Source: Campanula takesimana (Eukaryota; Streptophyta; Magnoliopsida; Asterales; Campanulaceae). Taken from it: a stretch of 64,000 nucleotides of DNA. This document shows positions 55,274-64,000 of this stretch, piece by piece. The position numbers were made by a program, and so were the translations under genes. The stretch's first letter is position 1, and every line of letters starts with the position of its first letter. Under the pieces are notes generated by a model. The model had not been told where the DNA came from and ran no database searches. It was given only the letters and a program-made list of their open reading frames with translations. The stretch covers positions 248,001-312,000 of the forward strand of contig JAOWBW010001303.1 in assembly GCA_026119855.1 (NCBI GenBank), read 5' to 3'.

Positions 55274-55407
55274 ATGGATCTTCTAAATGATGAATGCCCT
55301 TTAGTTTCTCAAACACTTCTAGACAATAATGAAGAGAATAATAAGAGAGAAAGTAAAGAAAAAGTAGTCTTGAAAGGGTTGATGGAAGACCCTTTATATA
55401 GTAGATT
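55274..55407 (+). other. Unrecognised ORF start cut by the gypsy LTR
   Basis: The ORF starts MDLLNDECPLVSQTLLDNNE, is rich in Asn, Glu and Lys, and reaches SRF at the border of the LTR at 55408. The continuation would be beyond the far LTR, outside the window. I recognise no family; it could be an old gene's 5' exon or chance. Confidence 0.3.
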
Positions 55408-58291
55408 TGTCGCGACCCCGAACCCCGCGGGCCCGAGACCGCGAGCTGGACGTCGACTTAAAACCAAAACTATGAAATACCGAAGCTAAAAATTCCATTT
55501 TGAACCAAAAGATGATAACACAAGGTTTTACAAATCCAAGATTAAATCAACAATGTACATCCAACATAAGCTCCACAGCTTATACCCAAAAGAATAAAAT
55601 ATACAATTCTTAATGACGTCAATAATGGTAAAACTATCCCCAAAAGGTTATACATTTAAATAATGTAAACCGATCCATAACAACCTGCCCCAAAATCTCT
55701 ATCCTCTCGACGTCCTCCTTGAACCGCGAATCCTAATCCTTTTCCTCCTGGGGGGGGGGGGTTAAGGAAAAACAAAGATGGAAATAAACGGGGTGAGATA
55801 AAATCTCAGTAAGTTACTAATGCAACTACATGACATGCTAATATGCAATGACCAATAGCAATTAACATAAGACAGATAGCAGCGGAATAATAAGTGACAT
55901 GCTGACGAACGGTAACATCCAATAATCAATCATATAAATAAACTTATAACAACAAATGAGAGGCTCCCTATCGCCAACCGTCCTATACCGGTTGGAAATA
56001 ACGATCAGCTCATCATGCAACACATAAAGCTAAAATAAACACTCATAAGTGGATACATAGCCAAGGTTTCACCCAACTGAAGAACCAAATAAAGGTCGCT
56101 GCGCAGCTTCAATAATCAACAAATCATCATCTTCATAATAGCATGAAAGCTGAAGAGAAATCCCCGGTCAGAAGCGACCGATCAACCCATCGATCAACAA
56201 ACCATCTTCATAGTAGCATAAAAGCTGAAGAGAAACCCGGTACCAATAACCAAATGAAGTGTCACAAGGGACGGGAGACATGCCACAAAGTCATGCTCCA
56301 AGTAAAGCTAAAATGCACACAAAGGAGCTAGCTCTTCTCACATCCAAGGCCAATCTGGAGGAGGGTAATAATGGGGCAAAACAATGGTCAACATCACAAT
56401 GGACTTGGCTGTGCCATCATAATGTTTCGCATCGCCCAAACACACACAAAATACCAGCTGGACTTTCAAGTAAAGGCTAAGTAATAAAATACTAGCACAA
56501 TAAACAACCATTGATTCCAAAGTAGGGAATCATACCAATTAATCACCATAAAAGATGCAAACGATTACTCAAGAAGAGTTCAACAACAATAGCACAAGGA
56601 GTTTCTCATAAAAGAGTCCAACAACATTGACCATTAAAACATAATGATTCCAAGATAAGGCACGTACCAAATACATCCTAAATATGATACCCACAAGTTA
56701 ATCATAAAGAGCACAACCCAAACGGTCGCTCACCAATGGCACAATGACTATTACCAAAATGATCATAAACATTTACTCAAAAGATATACTAGGACTATGA
56801 ACTCAACCATCTCATCACACCTGGAATTCCAAATAAGAAATCCGAATGAATACATCTTAAGGTTAATCAAACCGTAGGTACCCAATTGCCAATTCACGCT
56901 TTATCTCCGTTCATAACGAACCCATTCTAAACACCCCAAACGAATCCAAAAGGTTACACTTATTAGAACATGATCACGACTGGACTAAACCCTACACTTT
57001 GGTGTTCAGTAACCACCCTCTAGGTACTATAGGACATCGCCTAAAACATAGACCAAGACTTACTCGAAAATCAATTCGATTGGAACAATCACGAACACAT
57101 CATAAGATGCCCAAACATATACCAAATGATCATCACAAAGATAAGTCAAACCAACAATACCTCAATAAGATGTTCCAAATCCCAATTAACACTTAATTAA
57201 TTTCAAACACAAACTTGATCACAAAGGACCCAATTCTATCACTAGAGTGTACTACAATGATCACTAAGGTCGACTAGAAGGACACCCAAGACTTAGACCA
57301 AAATGCATTCTTCAATCACACAAATTAACAAATGAAAACTTTCAGAGGTTCTGTGCGGCCGCCCAAACCCAACTGTGCGGTCGCCCAAAAAGCCATCAAA
57401 CATGAACAAAACCTTTCAGATAGATGTGCGGTCGCCCAGACATTTTTGGGCGGTCGCCCAACCTTCTGGTCTGCCGGAAATCGGGAGGGATGAACTGGGT
57501 TCTCCCATTTTTAACCCAAACCAAAACTAAACCAAAATCCAACACTCTTAACTAGCCAATTAATGAATTAAAACAACTTATAGGTCAAAAGAACTCATAT
57601 AACAACATTTAACAACCAAAATCAAGATTCAAACCCAACATTCATAAAATCACCATTTTTGACCAAAACTCAAATAAATTCCAAATAAATTCGAAACTCA
57701 ACCAAACTTCAAATATAACAACTCAAGCATTATATAAACATGATATGAACATTTTAGCATAAAAATGGGGGAAAAGCAACTTACTTGAAAATAATGAAAG
57801 TTGACGGAATTCGAATATTCTTGATTCTACGTGATCCTATCGACGATCTAAACACATTTCGTATAGAGAGAAATGAGAGAAGATGAGAGGAAGATAGCTA
57901 AAATGAAGAGAGAAGGAAGAGAGAAATGTTTACCTTTTACAATAGAGAGAGAGAGAGAGAGAGATGGCTGGGAATGGGAGTGAGGTGAGGGAGAAAGAGA
58001 GGGAGGTGGGGGGAAAAGAGGGAGTAAGTAGAATAATTAGAGAATTTACACAAAGACCCCTTCCCCTACACACTAACACAATGATCTTATACTCCCCACT
58101 AACATTTAAGTCCGAACAATACTGCGCTAACACAAATTACCCGAATAAAATGCTAGGCATAAATATTATAACACATAAAATGCACACATGAATATTTAAA
58201 TAAATAATAATTTAAATAAATAAATAAGCAAATAACTAAATAATAATTATTTATTACTAATAAAATAGAGCCTAGTTTTCGGGTCGTGACA
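55408..58291 (-). repeat. 3' LTR of the gypsy element
   Basis: Sense starts TGTCACGACCCGAAAAC and ends GGGGTCGCGACA. A (GA)n run is at 57943-57962 and a poly(G) run near 55750. No ORF of known family is seen in it. Confidence 0.93.
57353..57460. repeat. Four GCGGTCGCCCA motifs in the gypsy LTR
   Basis: GTGCGGCCGCCCA (57353), GTGCGGTCGCCCA (57375 and 57426) and GGGCGGTCGCCCA (57448) lie within 108 bp. The same cluster is in the other LTR (63179-63286). GGGCGGTCGCCC is nearly palindromic. A protein-binding cluster is possible but not shown. Confidence 0.8.
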
Positions 58292-58306
58292 TTCACTCCC
58301 CCTTAA
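58292..58306 (-). other. Polypurine tract of the gypsy element
   Basis: Sense TTTAAGGGGGAGTGAA directly precedes the 3' LTR. Confidence 0.85.
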
Positions 58307-59716
58307 AGAAAATTCGACCCGAATTTTAACGAGACTTACCCGAAAGACCAAATAGGTACGGATACGGTAGTTCCGCCATTTCTCAAATTCCTCAATTGTC
58401 CAATCTATCCCACTACAAGGTAACCTTATATAATGCTTACGATAACACTACCTCTCGAACCGAATCATTCCATCATTATCTTCGTTACTAATCAAAACTC
58501 GTACTCAAAATCGAAGAATCCAAATTATTTCCACACATAATTCTCGAGATATCTCAAGCTCGCCTTATTCACAGCCTTAACTACACCGCAAAGGTACTTC
58601 CATTTGTAAATCGCATACTTAGTATTATTCCCCAGAATTTCAAAACATTACCATCTCGAGCTTAATTAGCTTTTAAAATATGAAAGGCTAAAGAAATTTT
58701 TCCATCCCCATAATATTCACCAAAGGCTATATCTCTAAGGGTTCCCATTATAGTGCTCTCGCTCTAGGTAGCACCTTAAACTAGAGGTGTAATATAAACC
58801 CAAAATTTTAATACAAAATGTTCACTTAAATCTACGCCATAATATCATCGTCATAAAACTCCAATCCTTGAAAGCCTAAAATAATTACGAATACGCAACA
58901 GTCCGAAAATGATCTAAATTTTATCTTCAAGGGATTTCCTCTAGCTCCCTTTTTAGTTAATAATCTGTGCTCATATACCCAAGGAAATCAACAAATCTCA
59001 AATCCTCAATAGCTAACCCAAGTTAGTCTTTCACGCATACATTTATTAACCTAATGATACTTAGGTTCAATAGTACTACCATCATAATAAACCAATTAGC
59101 TAGCAACGTTCCAACTGACCCAATACCAAATCATGATATTCCTTAATTATGCCCCAGTATTGATACTCCACTTCCTTCACATACCCTTGATCCACTTCGG
59201 GAAACGCCACCAAGAAGGGATTTAGAACCATAGAACCACTATCTAACCAAAATTTCAAAATGCCCTTAACATAGATTGAGAAATTATTACTCTCCCAAAA
59301 TGTACTTAGTCCCTTCTAACTTAACACGCTTACCACCATTAATGATCATAACTCCTACAACAAACTCATCATCCATAACAAATCGTACACCTCTCCATGC
59401 TAATCCATTCCGATACATTCACGGAGATGCACTAAAAGTGACCAAAATTTTCCTCAAGAGATCCTCATTGAATCCTCAACTCCTATAACTCAACCGATAC
59501 AATATGGATATTGATCTAAATATTAGCATTACAACCTTGTACCATAACAACTCAATTTAACCCAAGCTTCTCCTCAAACACTGGGTACTATTCGGAAGAA
59601 AACGAAAATCTTACGAATGATATATACACCCAACAAATTGACCGAAACTAAATACTCGGATTTCAATTAAGAAAAGATAGGTATAACTCTACCCAAAGGA
59701 ACGGTCTCAAACAGTT
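58307..59716 (-). other. Degenerate gypsy interior, no readable pol
   Basis: Neither strand gives a frame with reverse transcriptase, RNase H or integrase motifs over this 1.4 kb. It is AT-rich and probably decayed or replaced internal sequence. Confidence 0.5.
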
Positions 59717-59899
59717 TTAAGAAATTAGGAATGGAGAATATAACAATCCCCTACAACAATAGATTAAAGCAATAGTAACATCAAAATCTTGTAATAGCAA
59801 CACGGCTAATTTAGCAGGTGAGACATAACCATACTTAAGCACATCATAAGCACATAAGACTTCATCAGATACCCTAAACTCCTCCATAGGAGTAGACAC
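59717..59899 (-). pseudogene. Gypsy protease remnant
   Basis: The frame reads VSTPMEEFRVSDEVLCAY and LAVLLLQDFDVTI. Ty3/gypsy proteases of plants read VSTP...V and LLLLDM-DFDVILGMDWL at the matching places. It is short, divergent and out of context; the catalytic DSGA motif was not seen. Confidence 0.45.
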
Positions 59900-60022
59900 C
59901 TACAACACATAAGTCAAGGACCCAGAAGAAATAAATGCAACTAAATGCACAGAAACACATAAATGCGATGATCCTAAAATGCACGCGCTCTCTCTCACGA
60001 CGCAAAATAATACCTCCTGAAA

Positions 60023-61114
60023 TTATCCGTTACCTGGTGAGTGCTGATTAATTGCAAATACTCTACCCGAAACCTTGGGCTTCCCCGAAGCATCCCTCTT
60101 CTGACCCTGTGGTATTCCAGTTCCTGTCCCCGATGACTGAACTCTAAACCTCGGACAATTTTTAACGAAGTGTCCCAACTGACCACACTTCACACATTTT
60201 CCTTGCTTCTTCCAACACTTGTCTTCTGAGTGTCCTTTCCTCTGACAGTAGCTGCAGACTTTCCCATTTCGTGTCCCCTTATTAGAACCTTGATTTCCTA
60301 CTGTTGGTTGCCCTTGAAGTTGCCCTCTGAATCGAGTTTGCACTCCAGAATTACCTCTGTTATCCGAATGTTGCTGTTGTGACTTACTCTGCCCTCATTG
60401 CTTACCCGGGTTAACCATCTCAGTCTTCCTTTTGTGTTCCCCAATATCCTGCTCAATCAAGTAGGCTCGATCCACCGCATCCTGAAAAGGTTGAATTCTT
60501 TGGGCTAAAAGTTGAGTCCTAATAGCTGTCTTCAAACCCCTGATCAATCTCATCGCTTTCTGCTCCTCGGTCCGTACAAGGTAGTCACAACGCCTGGCTA
60601 ATTCTGCGAACTTAGCCGAGTACTGTGCTACTGACATCATGCATTGCTCCAAGCTGAGGAACTCGATCTCTTTCCGGTTTTGATCCACTAGAGAGATAAA
60701 ATGATCCTTGAATTTCCTCACGAACCACTCCCAAGGATATGGTACAAGAGTCGCATCCCAACTGGTCTTCAGTGCCTTCCACCAATGTTCCGCAGCCCCC
60801 ACGAGCTTGTAAGCTGCAAACAGAACCCTATCCTCATCAGTGCAACCAAAGACATCGTAGATTTTCTCCATCGATTCTATCCATAGCTCGGCTTTCTTCA
60901 CATCCTGCTCACCGTCGTACTCACTTGGTTTCAACTTTAAGAACTGCTCCAACCCATATCGCGGAGGTGCTACATGTTCCTCTCTCGGCCCTTAGTCACG
61001 AATTGATTTCACGGCCGCTTCAAACCTGCCCTGAAACACTGCACGGTTTTCTTCCCTTAGACCATTAAGATTCTGAGTCCCACTGATGTCTTCACCAGCT
61101 CTTCTTCTAGCCAT
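60023..61114 (-). pseudogene. Gypsy gag with two in-frame stops
   Basis: The frame starts MARRRAGEDISGTQNLNGL at 61114, in the usual place after the PBS. The retrotransposon gag domain includes ELWIESMEKIYDVFGCTDED, GAAEHWWKALK and WEWFVRKFKDHFI. Two CCHC knuckles follow: CSYCQRKGHSEDKC and CVKCGQLGHFVKNC. A TAA near 60996 (after SIRD) and TGA at 60395-60397 (after GKQ) interrupt one continuous frame, and it ends at 60023. Gag would build the particle, but the stops prevent a full product. Confidence 0.88.
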
Positions 61115-61219
61115 TGAGAACAATTACCTGTATAAAACATCAACCGTTACTCACTCCGAACACAACTACCCTCCTAGGTCGTTCTAGCCACCTATACCGA
61201 TACTTAGAGCTAAACCATA

Positions 61220-61231
61220 GCTCTGATACCA
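61220..61231 (-). other. Primer-binding site of the gypsy element
   Basis: Sense TGGTATCAGAGC lies two bases after the 5' LTR and is fully complementary to the 3' end of initiator methionine tRNA. Confidence 0.92.
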
Positions 61232-61233
61232 AC

Positions 61234-64000
61234 TGTCGCGACCCCGAACCCCGCGGGCCCGAGACCGCGAGCTGGACGTCGACTTAAAACCAAAACTATG
61301 AAATACCGAAGCTAAAAATTCCATTTTGAACCAAAAGATGATAACACAAGGTTTTACAAATCCAAGATTAAATCAACAATGTACATCCAACATAAGCTCC
61401 ACAGCTTATACCCAAAAGAATAAAATATACAATTCTTAATGACGTCAATAATGGTAAAACTATCCCCAAAAGGTTATACATTTAAATAATGTAAACCGAT
61501 CCATAACAACCTGCCCCAAAATCTCTATCCTCTCGACGTCCTCCTTGAACCGCGAATCCTAATCCTTTTCCTCCTGGGGGGGGGGGGTTAAGGAAAAACA
61601 AAGATGGAAATAAACGGGGTGAGATAAAATCTCAGTAAGTTACTAATGCAACTACATGACATGCTAATATGCAATGACCAATAGCAATTAACATAAGACA
61701 GATAGCAGCGGAATAATAAGTGACATGCTGACGAACGGTAACATCCAATAATCAATCATATAAATAAACTTATAACAACAAATGAGAGGCTCCCTATCGC
61801 CAACCGTCCCATACCGGTTGGAAATAATGACCAGCTCATCATGCAACACATAAAGCTGAAATAAACACTCATAAGTGGATACATAGCCAAGGTTTCACCC
61901 AACTGAAGAACCAAATAAAGGTCGCTGCGCAGCTTCAATAATCAACAAATCATCATCTTCATAATAGCATGAAAGCTGAAGAGAAATCCCCGGTCAGAAG
62001 CGACCGATCAACCCATCGATCAACAAACCATCTTCATAGTAGCATAAAAGCTGAAGAGAAACCCGGTACCAATAACCAAATGAAGTGTCACAAGGGACGG
62101 GAGACATGCCACAAAGTCATGCTCCAAGTAAAGCTAAAATGCACACAAAGGAGCTAGCTCTTCTCACATCCAAGGCCAATCTGGAGGAGGGTAATAATGG
62201 GGCAAAACAATGGTCAACATCACAATGGACTTGGCTGTGCCATCATAATGTTTCGCATCGCCCAAACACACACAAAATACCAGCTGGACTTTCAAGTAAA
62301 GGCTAAGTAATAAAATACTAGCACAATAAACAACCATTGATTCCAAAGTAGGGAATCATACCAATTAATCACCATAAAAGATGCAAACGATTACTCAAGA
62401 AGAGTTCAACAACAATAGCACAAGGAGTTTCTCATAAAAGAGTCCAACAACATTGACCATTAAAACATAATGATTCCAAGATAAGGCACGTACCAAATAC
62501 ATCCTAAATATGATACCCACAAGTTAATCATAAAGAGCACAACCCAAACGGTCGCTCACCAATGGCACAATGACTATTACCAAAATGATCATAAACATTT
62601 ACTCAAAAGATATACTAGGACTATGAACTCAACCATCTCATCACACCTAGAATTCCAAATAAGAAATCTGAATGAATACATCTTAAAGTTAATCAAACCG
62701 TAGGTACCCAATTGCCAATTCACGCTTTATCTCCGTTCATAACGAACCCATTCTAAACACCCCAAACGAATCCAAAAGGTTACACTTATTAGAACATGAT
62801 CACGACTGGACTAAACCCTACACTTTGGTGTTCAGTAACCACCCTTTAGGTACTATAGGACATCGCCTAAAACCTAGACCAAGACTTACTCGAAAATCAA
62901 TTCGATTGGAACAATCACGAACACATCATAAGATGCCCAAACATATACCAAATGATCATCACAAAGATAAGTCAAACCAACAATACCTCAATAAGATGTT
63001 CCAAATCCCAATTAACACTTAATTAATTTCAAACACAAAATTGATCACAAAGGACCCAATTCTATCACTAGAGTGTACTACAATGATCACTAAGGTCGAC
63101 TAGAAGGACACCCAAGACTTAGACCAAAACGCATTCTTCAATCACACAAATTAACAAATGAAAACTTTCAGAGGTTCTGTGCGGCCGCCCAAACCCAACT
63201 GTGCGGTCGCCCAAAAAGCCATCAAACATGAACAAAACCTTTCAGATAGATGTGCGGTCGCCCAGACATTTTTAGGCGGTCGCCCAACCTTCTGGTCTGC
63301 CGGAAATCGGGAGGGATGAACTGGGTTCTCCCATTTTTAACCCAAACCAAAACTAAACCAAAATCCAACACTCTTAACTAGCCTATTAATGAACTAAAAC
63401 AACTTATAGGTCAAAAGAACTCATATAACAACATTTAACAACCAAAATCAAGATTCAAACCCAACATTCATAAAATCACCATTTTTGACCAAAACTCAAA
63501 TAAATTCCAAATAAATTCGAAACTCAACCAAACTTCAAATATAACAACTCAAGCATTATATAAACATGATATGAACATTTTAGCATAAAAATGGGGGAAA
63601 GGCAACTTACTTGAAAATAATGAAAGTTGACGGAATTCGAATATTCTTGATTCTACGCGATCCTATCGACGATCTAAACACATTTCGTATAGAGAGAAAT
63701 GAGAGAAGATGAGAGGAAGATAGCTAAAATGAAGAGAGAAGGAAGAGAGAAATGTTTACCTTTTACAATAGAGAGAGAGAGAGAGATGGCTGGGAATGGG
63801 AGTGAGGTGAGGGAGAAAGAGAGGGAGGTGGGGGGAAAAGAGGGAGTAAGTAGAATAATTAGAGAATTTACACAAAGACCCCTTCCCCTACACACTAACA
63901 CAATGATCTTATACTCCCCACTAACATTTAAGTCCCAACAATACTGCGCTAACACAAATGACCCGAATAAAATGCTAGGCATAAATATTATAACACATAA
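61234..64000 (-). repeat. 5' LTR of the gypsy element, cut by the window end
   Basis: It matches 55408 onward and covers about 2767 of the expected ~2880 bp. The (GA)n run is shorter here than in the other copy. Confidence 0.93.

Larger units (their letters stand above)
55408..64000 (-). mobile_element. Ty3/gypsy LTR retrotransposon with long LTRs, truncated by window end
   Basis: The LTRs are 55408-58291 (2884 bp) and 61234 to past the window end. Outer ends are inverted as TGTCGCGACC and GGTCGTGACA. Sense is minus: PBS and gag lie beside the right LTR and the polypurine tract beside the left one. Between the LTRs there are only 2942 bp with broken gag and protease traces, so pol is missing. 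About 19 differences were counted over the visible ~2.77 kb of both LTRs. The left flank is AGATT, and the same five bases are expected after the right LTR. Confidence 0.92.

Noticed and set aside
56143..57196. Small ORFs in the gypsy LTR
   Set aside because: They are short, differ in composition from known proteins and recur at the same place in the second LTR; no support for translation.

Overview
The window is nuclear DNA of a eudicot plant. The evidence is two multi-exon host genes with GT-AG introns, many TA-flanked Stowaway-type MITEs, plant LTR retrotransposons of the Ty1/copia and Ty3/gypsy types, a Mutator-like element (MULE), a CACTA terminus and SINEs. I cannot narrow the family or genus. 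Most of the window is mobile DNA, much of it nested.

Host genes. A three-exon bicupin gene of the legumin/glutelin-like type lies on the minus strand at 1157-4094. An eleven-exon nucleotide-sugar transporter of the UDP-galactose/UDP-glucose transporter 5 type lies on the minus strand at 43023-52387. Both read through without a break. Their introns hold MITEs, short tandem duplications and, in the transporter, a SINE beside a splice donor.

Mobile regions. (i) 7629-9051 is a solo LTR related to the copia element further on. (ii) 10047-17903 is a degenerate copia element (TSD GTATT) inside a MITE. It keeps gag, protease and integrase but has no reverse transcriptase. (iii) 18538-40413 is a large MULE with ~180-bp terminal inverted repeats and an 11-bp TSD. 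It carries a plant-mobile-domain (PMD) gene, a fragment resembling the HROB OB-fold homologous-recombination protein, and its own MuDR-type transposase. A 13.3-kb copia element (24808-38073, TSD TCTTC) splits the transposase. That element has almost identical LTRs, gag, pol with a single stop codon, and an intron-containing envelope-like gene. The MULE itself seems to sit in a MITE, giving three nested layers. (iv) 40560-41110 is a copia remnant cut by a CACTA end. (v) 55408 to the window end is a Ty3/gypsy element with ~2.9-kb LTRs. It keeps a broken gag and traces of protease.

The most interesting signals are three. First, the MULE combines PMD, HROB-like and transposase genes, with hairpin motifs shared between its termini and the promoter and 3' region of its cargo genes. 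Second, the palindrome TGCGCA is strongly over-represented across coding and non-coding parts of the young copia element, and a different motif (TGTTACC) recurs in the other copia element. Third, the envelope-like gene shows a clear exon-intron structure. All counts and identities were made by eye.
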